A stretch of DNA of 64,000 nt from Ramlibacter rhizophilus (GCF_004681965.1 NZ_SMLL01000009.1:160698-224697), one strand, 5' to 3'. Shown: positions 10,482 to 21,585, counted from the first letter of the stretch. Notes: generated by a model from the letters alone, not told the origin. Program-made: numbers and translations.

Positions 10482-11028
10482 TGGCGCGCTGACGTAAGTG
10501 GTTGATTTTTCTTGGAGTTTATTCCACCACCACGCCCGCGGCCGCCGGTAAGGTCGATGCCACTGGAATCCACACGCGCGGGAGCGCCGCCAGCCGAAGT
10601 CTGGCGGTGGCCCGGCGGGGTCCCAGCCCCGGGACGACTTCGAACGCACCGATACGGAATACAAGCCCGGCAGCCATGGCGCTGCCAGGCGGACAGAAGC
10701 GAGACGACACCTGTGTTCATGGCGATGCTGCATGCTTTGTGGCCCGGGCTCCCGAGCCCGGCCGCGGGCCTGCGCGCGCCGCCCCGCGCCGCGTGCGCAG
10801 GGCCCGGCGGGCCGGCGAAAGCCGCGCGGCCCGCGGCACACCAGGGGCGCCCACCCGGCCGCCGTCCGCTCGCCACCGTCCACGCGCCCCGGCCACGCCC
10901 CCTGGACATCCGTCCGACGGGCTGGGCCCTCTAGGCAATTCCCTCTCGCTTCGAAGCCGCACCTGGCATCGTGGACCCGAGGCTCCCAGCCCCGGGTGAA
11001 CCATGTTTGACAACAAGAAGGTGACGCG
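10482..11028 (+). promoter_or_regulatory. Long rne 5' leader region
   Basis: This 547-bp gap has no credible gene. It holds very GC-rich inverted repeats, among them CCGGGCTC/GAGCCCGG at 10744-10761 and a hairpin at about 10975-10997 just before the ribosome site. The 13-mer TCCCAGCCCCGGG occurs twice, at 10621-10633 and 10984-10996. E. coli RNase E cleaves its own long leader to control its level; the same design is likely here, by position only. Confidence 0.55.
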
Positions 11029-11032
11029 ATGA
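11003..11032 (+). CDS. Possible 9-codon leader peptide of rne
   Basis: ATG at 11003 opens a 9-codon frame (MFDNKKVTR) whose TGA overlaps the rne ATG as ATGA. The rne ribosome site (AAGGTG) lies inside it. Such an arrangement can couple translation, but a chance frame of this length is quite possible; the preceding bases (GGGTGAACC) give only a weak ribosome site. Confidence 0.25.
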   Translation: MFDNKKVTR

Positions 11033-14000
11033 AGCGTATGCTGATCAATGCCACGCAGGCCGAAGAGCGCCGGCTGGCCATCGTCGATGGACAGAAGCTC
11101 CTCGACTACGAAATCGAGATCGAAGGGCGCGAGCAGCGCAAGGGCAACATCTACAAGGCCGTGGTGACACGCGTCGAGCCCAGCCTGGAGGCCTGCTTCG
11201 TCGATTACGGCGAGGACCGCCACGGCTTCCTGCCGTTCAAGGAAATCTCCCGCCAGTACTTCCAGCAGGGCGTCCCCGTCTCCCAGGCGCGGATCAACGA
11301 CGTCATCAAGGAAGGCCAGGAACTGCTGGTGCAGGTGGAGAAGGAAGAGCGCGGCAACAAGGGCGCGGCGCTCACCACCTTCATCTCGCTGGCCGGCCGC
11401 TACGTGGTGCTGATGCCCAACAACCCGCGCGGCGGTGGCGTGAGCCGCCGCATCGAGGGCGATGACCGCGCCGAGCTCAAGGAGGCGATGGACCAGCTGG
11501 AATATCCCAACGGCATGTCCATCATCGCGCGCACCGCCGGCATCGGCCGCAGCGCGCCCGAACTCCAGTGGGACCTGAACTACCTGCTGAAGCTGTGGAA
11601 CGCCATCGACGGCGCCGCCAAGGGCGGCAAGGGCGCCTTCCTCATCTACCAGGAATCCTCGCTCGTCATCCGCGCCATTCGTGACTACTTCAATCACGAC
11701 ATCGGCGACATCCTGATCGACACCGACGACATCTTCGACCAGGCGCACCAGTTCATGGCGCACGTGATGCCGGAGCACGCGGCCAAGGTCAAGCGCTACC
11801 GGGACGATGCGCCCCTGTTCAGCCGCTTCCAGATCGAACACCAGATCGAGTCGGCCTACGCCCGCGAGGTCAAGCTGCCCTCGGGTGGCGTGATCGTCAT
11901 CGACCACACGGAGGCGCTGGTCTCCATCGACGTCAACTCGGCCCGCGCCATCAAGGGCGGCGACATCGAGGAAACGGCCACCCGCACCAACCTGGAGGCC
12001 GCCGACGAGGTCGCCCGCCAGATGCGCCTGCGCGACCTGGGCGGCCTGATCGTCATCGACTTCATCGACATGGAGGAGTCGAAGAACCGGCGCGAGGTGG
12101 AAAACCGCCTGCGCGACGCGCTGCGCCAGGACCGCGCCCGCGTGCAGTTCGGCACCATCAGCAAGTTCGGCCTCATGGAGATGAGCCGCCAGCGCCTGCG
12201 CCCGTCCCTGTCCGAAGGCGCGTCCATCCCCTGCCCGCGCTGCGGCGGCCACGGGCACATCCGCGACACGGAGAGCTCGGCGCTGCAGATCCTGCGCATC
12301 ATTCAGGAAGAGTCCATGAAGGACAGCACCGCCGCCGTGCACGTGCAGGTGCCGGTGGAAGTGGCTTCCTTCCTGCTGAACGAGAAGCGCACCGAGATCG
12401 CCAAGATCGAGCTGAAGCAGCGGATCAGCGTGATCATGATCCCCAACAAGTCCCTGGACACGCCGCACTACAAGCTGGATCGCCTCAAGCACGACGACCC
12501 GCGCCTGGACAGCCTCGTGGCCAGCTACCACATGGCCGTCGAGGTCGAGGACCCGACCACCGTCACCCGCCGCTCGCAGGAGCGCACCAACCGGCAGGAG
12601 CCGGTGATCAAGGGCGTGCTGCCCGACGCACCGGCGCCGATCGCGCCGCCGCGCCCGGAACCCACGCGCACGGCGGCACCGGCCGCGGCGCGCGCGCCGG
12701 CACCCGCTCCCGCGCCCGCACCCGCCGCCGCACCGGTGGACGGCTTCATGGGCTGGCTCAAGGCCCTGTTCGCCGCCATCTCGCCGCCGCCGGCGGCCGC
12801 GCCCGCCGAGGCCCCGGCGCCGGCCAGCGTGCCGGAAGCACGGCGCGAGCCGCGCGGTGAAGGCCGCGGCGAGGGCCGCTCGGAAGGCCGTGGCCGCGGT
12901 CGTGGCCGCGGTCGCTCCGAGGGCCGCACCGGCGAGGCCCGCGCTGCCTCCGGCGAGGCCGTCGAGGCGAGCGCCCGCGGCACCGAGGCGCGCGAAGGCC
13001 GCCGCGGTCGCGGCGACCGGGAAGGCCGCGAACCGAGGGAGGGCCGCGAAGGCCGCGAACCCAGGGAAGGCCGCGAGTCGCGCGAAGGGCGTGAAGCGCT
13101 CGACCTGCGCGAGGGCCGCCCGGCCCGCGAGGCGCGTGAACCGCGCGAGGGGCGTGAACCACGTGAATCGCGCGAGGCGCGTGAACCGCGTGAGGGGCGT
13201 GAACCGCGTGAATCGCGCGAGGGGCGTGAACCGCGAGAGGCTCGTGAATCGCGCGAGGGCCACGAAGGCCGCGATGGCCGGGAGGCCCGCGAACCCCGTG
13301 AGGCCCGCCAGCCGCGCGAGCCCCGCGAAGGCCGCGGCCCGCGTGAGCCGCGCGAAGCCCGCCCGCCCCGCGAAACCGAAGCCGGCGTGCAGGCGGACGA
13401 GCTCACCGGGCTGGCCGCATCGCCCGAGACCCTGGACGAGGCCGTGCCCGCGGCCGAGCGTGCCGAGCGCGCGCCCCGTGGCGAAGGCGGCGAGCGCGGC
13501 GAAGGCCGCCGCGAGCGCGGGGAAGGTCGGCGCGAGCGTGGCGAACGCCGGCCCGGTCGTGGACGCGACGAAGCGCCCGCCTCCGAGCAGGCCGCGGTCG
13601 CCGGCATCGACTCCGCCGAGCAGGCCACGCTGATCCAGGCCGAAGTGGAACTGGTCGCGCAGGCCGCTGCGGCCGAGACCGCCGGCGAGACCACGGAAAC
13701 GTCCGCCGCCGGCGACAACGGTGAAGTCCGACGCGAGCGCCGTTCGCGTGACCGCTATGGCCGCGAGCGCCGTGAACGCGGTGAGCGCGGCGACCGTGCC
13801 GAGCGCGCCCCGCGCGAGGAGGCCGCCACCGCCGACGAGCCGCCCGCGCCCGCCGGCGAGCTGATCATCGAGGTCGAGCCGCGCCGTCCGCGCTACGCCA
13901 CCGGCTTCGTCGCCGACGATGAAGCGGCGCCGGTTGCGGCCGAGCCGGCCGCCCCCGCCGCCCGTGCCGGTGCGGCGCTGCCCAAGGTGCAGGCCTACGA

Positions 14001-14238
14001 GCTGCCGGTCGGCGAGCTGGCCCAGGTGGCCGAAGGCTCGGGCCTGCAGTGGGTCAGCTCGGACGCGCAGAAGGTCGCCGCAGTCCAGGCCGCGATGGCG
14101 GCCGAGCCGCAGCCAGTGCACGTGCCGCGTGAGCGCCCTGCCCCGGTGGTGATCGACGAAGGTCCGCTGGTGCTGGTCGAAACGAAACGCGACCTGCGGC
14201 AGTTCCAGACGCCGAACGAGCCCGGCGCGTCGGCCTGA
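11029..14238 (+). CDS. rne: Ribonuclease E with long Arg/Glu-rich C-terminal scaffold
   Basis: Endoribonuclease of 1069 aa that starts mRNA decay and matures rRNA and tRNA. The N-terminal half has the S1 domain (about 35-120), the DNase I-like catalytic core with [18 protein letters not shown] and LIVIDFIDM (Mg-binding aspartates), and the zinc-link CPRCGG at about 401-406. From about residue 520 on the sequence becomes low-complexity, first Ala/Pro, then Arg/Glu/Gly repeats (to about 930), and ends with a more ordered 80-residue tail. The Arg-rich part is expected to bind RNA and degradosome partners. A 15-residue unit is tandemly repeated at 703-745. The start is the ATG at 11029 after AAGGTG. 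Confidence 0.96.
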   Translation: MKRMLINATQAEERRLAIVDGQKLLDYEIEIEGREQRKGNIYKAVVTRVEPSLEACFVDYGEDRHGFLPFKEISRQYFQQGVPVSQARINDVIKEGQELLVQVEKEERGNKGAALTTFISLAGRYVVLMPNNPRGGGVSRRIEGDDRAELKEAMDQLEYPNGMSIIARTAGIGRSAPELQWDLNYLLKLWNAIDGAAKGGKGAFLIYQESSLVIRAIRDYFNHDIGDILIDTDDIFDQAHQFMAHVMPEHAAKVKRYRDDAPLFSRFQIEHQIESAYAREVKLPSGGVIVIDHTEALVSIDVNSARAIKGGDIEETATRTNLEAADEVARQMRLRDLGGLIVIDFIDMEESKNRREVENRLRDALRQDRARVQFGTISKFGLMEMSRQRLRPSLSEGASIPCPRCGGHGHIRDTESSALQILRIIQEESMKDSTAAVHVQVPVEVASFLLNEKRTEIAKIELKQRISVIMIPNKSLDTPHYKLDRLKHDDPRLDSLVASYHMAVEVEDPTTVTRRSQERTNRQEPVIKGVLPDAPAPIAPPRPEPTRTAAPAAARAPAPAPAPAPAAAPVDGFMGWLKALFAAISPPPAAAPAEAPAPASVPEARREPRGEGRGEGRSEGRGRGRGRGRSEGRTGEARAASGEAVEASARGTEAREGRRGRGDREGREPREGREGREPREGRESREGREALDLREGRPAREAREPREGREPRESREAREPREGREPRESREGREPREARESREGHEGRDGREAREPREARQPREPREGRGPREPREARPPRETEAGVQADELTGLAASPETLDEAVPAAERAERAPRGEGGERGEGRRERGEGRRERGERRPGRGRDEAPASEQAAVAGIDSAEQATLIQAEVELVAQAAAAETAGETTETSAAGDNGEVRRERRSRDRYGRERRERGERGDRAERAPREEAATADEPPAPAGELIIEVEPRRPRYATGFVADDEAAPVAAEPAAPAARAGAALPKVQAYELPVGELAQVAEGSGLQWVSSDAQKVAAVQAAMAAEPQPVHVPRERPAPVVIDEGPLVLVETKRDLRQFQTPNEPGASA
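13135..13263 (+). repeat. 45-bp tandem repeat inside rne
   Basis: Three copies (13135-13179, 13180-13224, and a shortened third to about 13263) encode [19 protein letters not shown] units. The first two differ at only a few bases. The block uses CGT and GAA codons unlike the CGC/GAG preference around it, which points to recent expansion of one unit. Confidence 0.8.
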
Positions 14239-14244
14239 GCCACG

Positions 14245-14274
14245 CCTTCACCGCGGCCGCAGCCGCGGTGAAGG
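14245..14274 (+). terminator. Strong hairpin after rne
   Basis: CCTTCACCGCGGC and GCCGCGGTGAAGG form a perfect 13-bp stem with a CGCA loop, starting 6 bp after the rne stop. No U-run follows, so it may be a 3' stabiliser or a terminator of the U-poor type common in high-GC genomes. Confidence 0.55.
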
Positions 14275-14330
14275 GCCTGCAGGGCTCGCCCCGTCCGAAG
14301 CAACTCTTTGCCCTTCGTCGATACGCGTAG

Positions 14331-14508
14331 GGCGAACGGATGTGCCCGAGGCGGAATTTGGTGTCGCGCGATGGGCTTCGACAAGCCCTCAACAAACAGC
14401 GACTTCACGCCCCGTCGGGTCCCATCCGTTCGGGCCGAGCCTGTCGAAGCCCATCGCGCGAAACCACCACGCGAGCCCTTTGACAGGTTTCAAGGCGAAC
14501 GGATGTGC
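14331..14508. repeat. Composite intergenic repeat with inverted arms
   Basis: The gap 14239-14608 (370 bp) contains no gene. It holds direct copies of GGCGAACGGATGTGC at 14331-14345 and 14494-14508, a perfect 19-bp inverted pair (14364-14382 and 14443-14461), and the dispersed motif CCGTTCGGGCCGAGCCTGTC (14426-14445). The last motif also occurs twice near 35.1 kb. The element looks like a REP-type repeat and lies between the converging rne and hemY genes. Confidence 0.75.
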
Positions 14509-14608
14509 TTGATCGGCATGCCTTCGCCCACTGCCTCGGCCGCGGTGAATGCAAGCTCGTCTCTGCGCCGTTCGCCGGCAACCCACCGGAGGGCGTCGGG
14601 CTTCGCGC

Positions 14609-15862
14609 CTAGGGATTGGCGGCCCGCTTCCAGGCCTCGGCCGCCGTCGTGGCGTCGCCGCGCTCCTCGGCCAGCGAGGCCATGGCGCGCCAGGCCTGGC
14701 GGTGCAGGCCCGCGTCCTGCAGGCCAAGCGCGGCCTGCGTGAGCAGCTGCTGCGCCTTGCCCCAGAGCTGGCGCTTCATGCAGGCCATGCCGGCCAGGTA
14801 CTGCAGCACCGGATCGCGCGGGTCGGCCCGCTGGGCGGACTCGATGCGGGCCAGCCACTGCGCGTCGATGGACTCCAGTCCGTCTTCCAGCGCATGCACC
14901 AGCCGCACCTTCACGGCATCGGACAGGCTCTCGTAGCGCTCCCACACCGGCAGCAGCCACTGGCGCGCCTGCTCGGGCTCGCCCCCCAGTTGCAGCAGGC
15001 GCTGCGACGCATGGATCGCCAGTTCCGGCATCTGGCGTTCGGCCGGTTCTAGCGCGTTCCAGGCGCGCTGGAGCTGGCCCACGTCGTGGGCGCTGTTCAG
15101 GAGATCGACCGCCAGCCCGCGCACGATGCTCTGGCCGGCCGCCGGTGAGAAGGCGCGGTGCTTGGCCAGCAGGCGCGCGGTGTCCAGGGCTTCTTCGGTG
15201 TGTCCCGCAAGGCGCGCGGCCTTGAGCTTCATGCGCAGGGCCAGCGTGCGCCGCGCCGCGCCCTGCGGCAACTCGCGCAGCCAGGCTTCGGCCGCCTGCG
15301 GATCGCGCTCGTCCAGCGCCCAGCGCGCCGCCCGCATGAGCGCGCCTTCACGCATTGCCGGCGCGTCGCGCAAGGCCGTCGGGTCCAGCGCCAGCTGCAG
15401 GTGGTGCTCGCGGGCGGCCCGGTCCTGCAGGGCCTGCGCGCTTTCGGCGGCCAGCACGTGCGCCAGGGCCCGCAGCGAACCGGCATGCCCGACCTTCTCG
15501 CCGGCCGAGGCCAGCGACTGTTCCTGCACCAGCGCCGCTTCGGCCGCCTTGCGCGCCCGCACGAAACGCCCGGCCATGAGGTGGGCGGTGGCATCGACCA
15601 GCAGCGCGTGCATGGCCCGTTCCTTCTGCTGGTTGCGCCAGCGCAGCGCCTGCCGGGGCAGCGCGAACAGGGCCGACAGCGCCCGCAGGGCCGCATGCAG
15701 GAAGACGAAGCCGGCCAGCAGCAGCAGCAGCACCAGGTTCAGCGACAGGTCGATCCGCCAGGGCGGCCAGAACAGGGTGACCGTGCCCTGGTTGTTGCCG
15801 GCGAACAGGGCGATGGCCACGGCCACGCCGAACAGGGCGAGGAGCCAGAGGGCGGCGCGCAT
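14609..15862 (-). CDS. hemY: HemY, TPR-type inner membrane protein of heme synthesis
   Basis: A 417-aa HemY-type protein (the proteobacterial TPR family, not protoporphyrinogen oxidase). Two hydrophobic helices occupy residues 1-21 and about 40-62, with the family motif NNQGTVTLFWPPWRIDLSLN between them. The rest is helical tetratricopeptide-like sequence facing the periplasm or cytoplasm. The exact biochemical role is unsettled; it is regularly linked to hemCDX. It follows hemX by 54 bp and is the last gene of the heme operon. Confidence 0.9.
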   Translation of the reverse strand: MRAALWLLALFGVAVAIALFAGNNQGTVTLFWPPWRIDLSLNLVLLLLLAGFVFLHAALRALSALFALPRQALRWRNQQKERAMHALLVDATAHLMAGRFVRARKAAEAALVQEQSLASAGEKVGHAGSLRALAHVLAAESAQALQDRAAREHHLQLALDPTALRDAPAMREGALMRAARWALDERDPQAAEAWLRELPQGAARRTLALRMKLKAARLAGHTEEALDTARLLAKHRAFSPAAGQSIVRGLAVDLLNSAHDVGQLQRAWNALEPAERQMPELAIHASQRLLQLGGEPEQARQWLLPVWERYESLSDAVKVRLVHALEDGLESIDAQWLARIESAQRADPRDPVLQYLAGMACMKRQLWGKAQQLLTQAALGLQDAGLHRQAWRAMASLAEERGDATTAAEAWKRAANP

Positions 15863-15916
15863 CAGCGGGGATCTCCGGGGGGGCGCAAGACAGGCAGTCG
15901 GGGCTGTCGCATGGAC

Positions 15917-16960
15917 TTACCTCGCCGCGGCGGTGGCATCGAGCAGGGCCAGCGTCTGGTCGATGCGCGGCATCTCGACGTTGCGCAGCTGGGACTGGAT
16001 CTGCTCCAGGCTGCCCGCCATCACCTGCGTGCGGCGGCCCGCGTCGAAGTAGCGGCCCAGCGCGGCGCGCGCGGCCAACAGGTCGGCGCGGGCCAGCTCG
16101 GGCTGGCGGGCGAGGATGGACAGGCGCGCGTTCAGCAGCTTGAGCTTGAGGTTCTCGCGCGCGAAGAAGGACTGCTCCGGCGTGAGCAGCGCCGCGTCCG
16201 GGTCGTCGATGCGGCTGACGCGCAGCAGCCCGCGCGCCTCGTCGCGCACCACGTCCAGCGCGCGCATCCACCAGGCGCCCGTTTCGGCCGCCTCGCTGCG
16301 CCGGGCCTGACGCTGGTAGTCGGGGCCGACGGCATTGGCCACCGGCAGTTCGTCCACGCCGCGGGCCATCTCGTCCAGGCGCGCGAGCATCGCGGGCACG
16401 TTGGCCACGGGCGCCGCCTTGATGCGCTCGATGTCCTGCTGGATGGCCGTGAGCACCCGCCCCAGCCGGGGCTGCGCGGCGCGCTGCAGGCGCTGTTCGG
16501 CCGCGCGCAGGGCCGCCAGCAGCGGCTCGGCGCTCAGGGTGAGCTGGCTTTGCTGCTGCGCCAGGCGCAGCGCCGCCTCGATGTCGGCGACCAGGCTCTC
16601 GTCGCGCGAGCGCGAGAGGCTTTGCATCAAATCCTCCAGCTGCGTGCGCTGCAGGGCGACCTCGCTCAGCCGGGTCTCGGTCACCGCCTGGCGGGCGGCC
16701 GTCTGGCGGGCCAGGTCCTGGGCCTCGCGGGCGGCGGCGCGGGCCTCGACCGCCTGGGCGCCGGAATCCGCGCTCTGGCGCGCGAGCTGCTCCTGGATGT
16801 TGCCGAGCCGCTGCCAGAGCGCTGCGGTTGCCAGCAAGGCCACGAGCACCAGGATCACCAGCAGCCAGAGCACGGGGCGGCCCCCCTGCGGGTCCGGGTC
16901 GGTCTTCGCGGGCTCGGTGGGTGGCGGCAGCGGCGCAGCGCCGGGGAACGGAGCAGTCAT
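15917..16960 (-). CDS. hemX: HemX, uroporphyrinogen-III C-methyltransferase-like protein
   Basis: A 347-aa membrane-anchored protein with a Pro-rich N-terminus, one transmembrane helix at about 29-48 (VLWLLVILVLVALLATAALW) and a long coiled-coil region after it (about 50-120). It belongs to the HemX family, annotated by old homology as a methyltransferase but without the SAM site, so a scaffolding role is more likely. The ATG at 16960 overlaps the hemD stop by 4 bp. It lies between hemD and hemY as in other beta- and gammaproteobacteria. Confidence 0.9.
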   Translation of the reverse strand: MTAPFPGAAPLPPPTEPAKTDPDPQGGRPVLWLLVILVLVALLATAALWQRLGNIQEQLARQSADSGAQAVEARAAAREAQDLARQTAARQAVTETRLSEVALQRTQLEDLMQSLSRSRDESLVADIEAALRLAQQQSQLTLSAEPLLAALRAAEQRLQRAAQPRLGRVLTAIQQDIERIKAAPVANVPAMLARLDEMARGVDELPVANAVGPDYQRQARRSEAAETGAWWMRALDVVRDEARGLLRVSRIDDPDAALLTPEQSFFARENLKLKLLNARLSILARQPELARADLLAARAALGRYFDAGRRTQVMAGSLEQIQSQLRNVEMPRIDQTLALLDATAAAR

Positions 16961-17712
16961 GGCGCGGATTGTAGGAAGGCGCAGACCGCCTCCAGCTCCG
17001 GCCGCGTCTGCACCACGGTGCCGAAGCCCCGCGCCCGCGCGGCCTGTGCGATGCGCGGGTGCGTGCACAGGGCCCGCGAGGCCGGCCAGTCGGTGTGCGG
17101 CGCGAGCGCGCCCAGGTTGTCGATCGCCTCGCTGCTGCTGAAAAGCCACCAGGCCTTCGGCGCCGCCTGCATCGCCGCGTGCTCGGCGGCGGTCCAGGTC
17201 GGGCGCATGCGCCGGTAGGCGGCAACGAAGGCCACCTCGGCGCCGGCGGCCTGCAGGTGCTGCGCGAGCCAGTCGCGCCCGCTCGGCTCGCCACTGGCAT
17301 CGGCGCCCCGGACCACCAGCACGCGGTCGCCGGCGCGAACGCTGCCGCGCACGCGCTCCCAGAGGGCTTCGGAGTCGAAGCGCTGCGTCGGCACCTCGAT
17401 CGCCTGCAGGGGCACGCCCGCGCGCTCCAGCGCCTCGCCGGTGCCGGGCCCCGTGGCCCAGGCCCGCGGCCCCGCCGGCCAGTGGCCCGGGGTGGGCAGC
17501 AGCCCTTCGACCGCGTTGGCGCTCACGAACATGACGGCGGCGCAGTCCTGGAGGTGCGCCCGCGCCTGGGCCAGGGCATCGGTGTCGGGCGCCGGCCCGA
17601 TCTCGATCAAGGGGAGCGCCTGCGCCGCGATGCCACGCGCCTGCAAGGCCGCGACCCATCGCAGCGCCTCGCGGGCGGGTCGCGTCACCAGCACCCGCGC
17701 GGCCGGGCTCAT
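16957..17712 (-). CDS. hemD: Uroporphyrinogen-III synthase
   Basis: Closes and inverts ring D of hydroxymethylbilane to give uroporphyrinogen III. The protein has 251 aa, normal length. Sequence conservation in this family is low, but the start [10 protein letters not shown], the middle [14 protein letters not shown] and the [13 protein letters not shown] segment match HemD. The ATG at 17712 overlaps hemC (ATGA) and its own stop overlaps hemX, so the three genes are tightly coupled. Confidence 0.92.
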   Translation of the reverse strand: MSPAARVLVTRPAREALRWVAALQARGIAAQALPLIEIGPAPDTDALAQARAHLQDCAAVMFVSANAVEGLLPTPGHWPAGPRAWATGPGTGEALERAGVPLQAIEVPTQRFDSEALWERVRGSVRAGDRVLVVRGADASGEPSGRDWLAQHLQAAGAEVAFVAAYRRMRPTWTAAEHAAMQAAPKAWWLFSSSEAIDNLGALAPHTDWPASRALCTHPRIAQAARARGFGTVVQTRPELEAVCAFLQSAP

Positions 17713-18626
17713 TGGACCGGGCCGGCCCCGCCGGCGCGAAGCTGCGCCACCACCGCCTGCCCGAGCGCCGCGGCCTGCGCGAGCGCCGCCACGGGCGCCG
17801 AGGCTTCGGCCCGCACCAGCCGGCCGGGCACGGCCGGATCGCCCCAGGCGGCACGCAGGTGGAGCACCTGGCCCTGCGCATCGAAGCGGGCATGCGCCGC
17901 CAGCGGCATGGAGCAGCTGCCGCCCATGGCGCGGCTCACGGCGCGCTCGGCGGCCACGGCCAGCCAGGTCGGCGTGTGCGCCAGCGGCGCGAGGGCCTCG
18001 GCCAGTTCGCGCCGCTCGCTGCGGATCTCGATGCCCAGGGCGCCCTGCCCGGCCGCGGGCAGCATGTCCTCGGGCGCGAAGCAGGCGCGGATGCGGCCCG
18101 CGAGCCCCAGGCGGTGCAGCCCGGCGGCCGCCAGAACGATGGCCTCGTACTGCCCGTCGTCGAGCTTGCGCAGGCGCGTGTCCAGGTTGCCGCGCAGCGG
18201 CTCGATGCGCAGGTCCGGCCGCAGCGCCTGCAACAGCACCACGCGGCGCAGGCTGGAGGTGCCGACCACGCTGCCCGCGGGCAGCTCGGCGAGGCTCGCG
18301 AAGCGGTTGGAGACCAGCGCATCGCGCGGGTCCTCTCGCTCCATGACGCAGGCCAGCTCGAAGCCCTCGGGCAGGTCCATGGGCACGTCCTTGAGCGAAT
18401 GCACCGCCAGGTCCGCCCGGCCCTCTTCCAGCGCGACCTCCAGCTCCTTGACGAACAGGCCCTTGCCGCCGACCTTGCTGAGGCTGCGGTCCAGGATCTG
18501 GTCGCCGCGGGTGGTCATGCCCAGCAGGCCGACCTGGTGCCCGCGCGCCTGCAGCTGCGACTGCACGTGCTGCGCCTGCCACAGCGCCAGACGGCTCTCG
18601 CGGGTGGCGATGATCAGTTGACTCAA
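17709..18626 (-). CDS. hemC: Hydroxymethylbilane synthase (porphobilinogen deaminase)
   Basis: Polymerises four porphobilinogens into hydroxymethylbilane. A TTG at 18626 is preferred: it puts the conserved [15 protein letters not shown] right at the N-terminus and is preceded by GAAGG at a good distance. The in-frame ATG at 18695 would add 23 arginine-rich residues not typical of the family. With the TTG start the protein has 305 aa. The dipyrromethane cofactor cysteine is Cys238 (GGSCSMPLA) and the catalytic aspartate is Asp80 (HSLKDVP). It heads the hemCDXY operon and is divergent from ppc. Confidence 0.93.
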   Translation of the reverse strand: MSQLIIATRESRLALWQAQHVQSQLQARGHQVGLLGMTTRGDQILDRSLSKVGGKGLFVKELEVALEEGRADLAVHSLKDVPMDLPEGFELACVMEREDPRDALVSNRFASLAELPAGSVVGTSSLRRVVLLQALRPDLRIEPLRGNLDTRLRKLDDGQYEAIVLAAAGLHRLGLAGRIRACFAPEDMLPAAGQGALGIEIRSERRELAEALAPLAHTPTWLAVAAERAVSRAMGGSCSMPLAAHARFDAQGQVLHLRAAWGDPAVPGRLVRAEASAPVAALAQAAALGQAVVAQLRAGGAGPVQ

Positions 18627-18753
18627 GGGAAACCTTCGGGGAGAGATGGCGCGGCGCCGCACGCTTCGAAGCAGGCACCGCACCCGGCAAAACAACCGGC
18701 GATGCTAGCATGCGCTGCCGCAAAATTAAGCACATTCCAAAGGGCCCTCCCCC

Positions 18754-21579
18754 ATGTCCGCCACCGCTCCCGCTGCCGCGCCGCGCCCGGCCGAAACGAC
18801 GCCCGCCCGCCGCGCCCGCGACAACGAGAAGCCGCTGGTGGAGGACATCCGCCTGCTCGGGCGCCTGCTCGGCGACGTGATCCGCGAACAGGAAGGCGAG
18901 GACGCCTTCGACCTCGTCGAGCGCATCCGCAAGCTCTCCGTCGCCTTCCGGCGCGACGCGGACCACGAGGCCGACCGTGCGCTGAAGTCGCTGCTCAAGT
19001 CGCTCTCGGGCGAGCAGGCCGTGAGCGTGATCCGCGCCTTCACCTATTTCAGCCACCTGGCCAACCTGGCCGAGGACCGCCACCACATCCGCCGCCGCGT
19101 CATCCACGAGCGCGCCGGCGACACGCACGAGGGCAGCATCGAGGTCGCCCTGGCGCGCCTGCGCTGGGCCGGCATCGCCCCGCGCGCGGTGGCGCAGATG
19201 CTGGCCGGAAGCTACGTGTCCCCGGTGCTCACCGCGCACCCCACCGAGGTGCAGCGCAAGAGCATCCTGGACGCCGAGCGGATGATCGCGCGCCTGCTGT
19301 CCGAGCGGGACGAGATCAAGTCCCGCGCCCTGCCCCGGGACGCCCTGGCCCCGCGCGAGCTGGCCGCCAACGAGGCGCAGATCCGCGCCCGCGTGATGCA
19401 GCTGTGGCAGACGCGCCTGCTGCGTTTTTCCAAGCTCACCGTGGCCGACGAGATCGAGAACGCCTTGTCCTACTACGAGGCGACTTTCCTGCGCGAGATC
19501 CCGCGGCTGTACGCCAACCTGGAACGCGACCTCGGGCACGACCGGGTGGCCAGCTTCCTGCGCATGGGCATGTGGATCGGCGGCGACCGCGACGGCAACC
19601 CCAACGTCGGCCCCGACACCCTGGAGCTGGCGCTGCGCCGCCAGTGCGAGGTGGCGCTGCGCCACTACCTCACCGAGGTCCACTTCCTGGGCAGCGAGCT
19701 GTCCCTGTCCGCGACCCTGGTGCCCGTGACGCCCGCCCTGCAGGAACTGGCCGATCGCTCGCCCGACACCAGCGAGCACCGCGTGGACGAGCCCTATCGG
19801 CGCGCGCTCACCGCCATGTACGCGCGGCTGGCTGCCAGCCTGCGCGCGTTCACCGGCGGCGAGGCGGCCCGCCACGTGCTCGCACCGCAGAACCCCTATG
19901 CGCGCGCCGAGGACTTCCTGGGCGACCTGAACGTCATCCGCGACTCGCTGCTGGCCAGCCACGGCGAGGCCTTGGTTGCGCAGCGCCTGGGCCCGCTGAT
20001 TCGCGCGGTGGATGTTTTCGGCTTCCACCTGGCCACGCTGGACCTGCGCCAGAGCTCCGACCAGCACGAGGCCGTGCTCGCCGAGCTGCTCGCGGTGGCG
20101 CGGATCGAGCCCGACTACGCGGCGCTCGAGGAGCCGGCCCGGCGCGAGGTGCTGCTGCGCCTGCTGTGCGACGCGCGTCCCTTGCGCGTGATCGGCGCCG
20201 AATACTCCGACCACGCGCGCCGCGAACTCGCCGTGTTCGAAACCGCCTGCCGCCTGCGCGAGCAGTTCGGCGCCCAGGCGATCAAGCACTACATCATCAG
20301 CCACACCGAAACCGTGAGCGACCTGCTGGAGGTGCTGCTGCTGCAGAAGGAAGTGGGCCTGATGACCGGCACGCTGGACGACGCGGGCCTGGCCCGGCTC
20401 ATCGTCGTGCCGCTCTTCGAGACCATCGAGGACCTGCGCAACGCCGCGCCCATCATGCGCGAGTTCTACGCCCTGCCGGGCATCGCGCGGCTGGTGCAGC
20501 GATCCGGCGCCGAGCAGGACATCATGCTGGGCTACAGCGACAGCAACAAGGACGGCGGCATCTTCACCAGCAACTGGGAGCTGTACCAGGCCGAGATCGC
20601 GCTGGTGCAGCTGTTCGAGACGCTGGCCGCCAGCCACAAGATCCGCCTGCGCATGTTCCACGGCCGCGGCGGCACCGTGGGCCGCGGCGGCGGCCCCAGC
20701 TACGAGGCCATCCTGGCCCAGCCCCCCGGCACGGTGCGCGGGCAGATCCGCCTGACCGAGCAGGGCGAGGTGATCGGCTCCAAGTACGCCAACCCGGAGA
20801 TCGGCCGGCGCAACCTGGAAACGCTGGTGGCGGCCACGCTGGAGGCCACGCTGCTGCAGCCCACCAAGACCGCGCCGCAGGCCTTCATGGAGGCGGCCGA
20901 GCAGCTGTCCCAGGCCAGCATGCGCAGCTACCGCGCGCTGGTGTACGAGACCCCGGGCTTCACCGAGTACTTCTTCGGCGCCACGCCGATCCGCGAGATC
21001 GCGGAACTGAACATCGGCTCGCGCCCGGCTTCCCGCAAGGCCAGCCAGCGCATCGAGGACCTGCGCGCCATCCCCTGGAGCTTCAGCTGGGGCCAGTGCC
21101 GGCTCACGCTCAATGGCTGGTACGGCTTCGGCTCGGCCATCGAGCAGTTCCTGGGCGACATGGGGCGCAAGGAGGGCCTGGCGCTGCTGCAGAAGATGTA
21201 CCGACAGTGGCCCTTCTTTCGCACCCTGCTGTCCAACGTGGACATGGTGCTGGCCAAGAGCGACCTGGCCCTGGCCTCACGCTACGCGCAGCTGGTGGGC
21301 GACGCCCGCCTTCGCAAGCGCGTCTTCGCCACGCTGGAGGCCGAGTGGCAGCGCACGGTGGAGGCCCTGCAGGCCATCACCGGCGAGAAGCAGCGCCTGG
21401 CCGGCAACCCGGCGCTGCAACGTTCCATCCGGCACCGCTTCCCCTACATCGACCCGCTCAACCACCTGCAGGTGGAACTGGTGCGCCGCTACCGCGAAGG
21501 CCACGGGGACGAAGAGGTGCACCAGGGCATCCACATGTCCATCAACGGGATCGCGGCGGGGCTCCGGAATACGGGGTGA
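18754..21579 (+). CDS. ppc: Phosphoenolpyruvate carboxylase
   Basis: Carboxylates PEP to oxaloacetate to refill the TCA cycle. The protein has 941 aa, full length. Signature motifs seen are [13 protein letters not shown] (catalytic His), [10 protein letters not shown], and [14 protein letters not shown]; it ends in the conserved C-terminal NTG. It is divergent from hemC with 127 bp between the starts. The region after it changes to unrelated genes on the other strand. Confidence 0.97.
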   Translation: MSATAPAAAPRPAETTPARRARDNEKPLVEDIRLLGRLLGDVIREQEGEDAFDLVERIRKLSVAFRRDADHEADRALKSLLKSLSGEQAVSVIRAFTYFSHLANLAEDRHHIRRRVIHERAGDTHEGSIEVALARLRWAGIAPRAVAQMLAGSYVSPVLTAHPTEVQRKSILDAERMIARLLSERDEIKSRALPRDALAPRELAANEAQIRARVMQLWQTRLLRFSKLTVADEIENALSYYEATFLREIPRLYANLERDLGHDRVASFLRMGMWIGGDRDGNPNVGPDTLELALRRQCEVALRHYLTEVHFLGSELSLSATLVPVTPALQELADRSPDTSEHRVDEPYRRALTAMYARLAASLRAFTGGEAARHVLAPQNPYARAEDFLGDLNVIRDSLLASHGEALVAQRLGPLIRAVDVFGFHLATLDLRQSSDQHEAVLAELLAVARIEPDYAALEEPARREVLLRLLCDARPLRVIGAEYSDHARRELAVFETACRLREQFGAQAIKHYIISHTETVSDLLEVLLLQKEVGLMTGTLDDAGLARLIVVPLFETIEDLRNAAPIMREFYALPGIARLVQRSGAEQDIMLGYSDSNKDGGIFTSNWELYQAEIALVQLFETLAASHKIRLRMFHGRGGTVGRGGGPSYEAILAQPPGTVRGQIRLTEQGEVIGSKYANPEIGRRNLETLVAATLEATLLQPTKTAPQAFMEAAEQLSQASMRSYRALVYETPGFTEYFFGATPIREIAELNIGSRPASRKASQRIEDLRAIPWSFSWGQCRLTLNGWYGFGSAIEQFLGDMGRKEGLALLQKMYRQWPFFRTLLSNVDMVLAKSDLALASRYAQLVGDARLRKRVFATLEAEWQRTVEALQAITGEKQRLAGNPALQRSIRHRFPYIDPLNHLQVELVRRYREGHGDEEVHQGIHMSINGIAAGLRNTG

Positions 21580-21585
21580 GCGTGC

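Noticed and set aside
13018..13380. CRISPR-like direct repeats
   Set aside because: The repeats are in frame within rne, are contiguous without unique spacers, and vary in the third codon position.
10717..14121. Very long open frame on the minus strand opposite rne
   Set aside because: It is a GC-rich shadow of the rne Arg/Glu repeats (mirror repeats such as ARFTRFTPL), has no ribosome site, and covers a confirmed gene.
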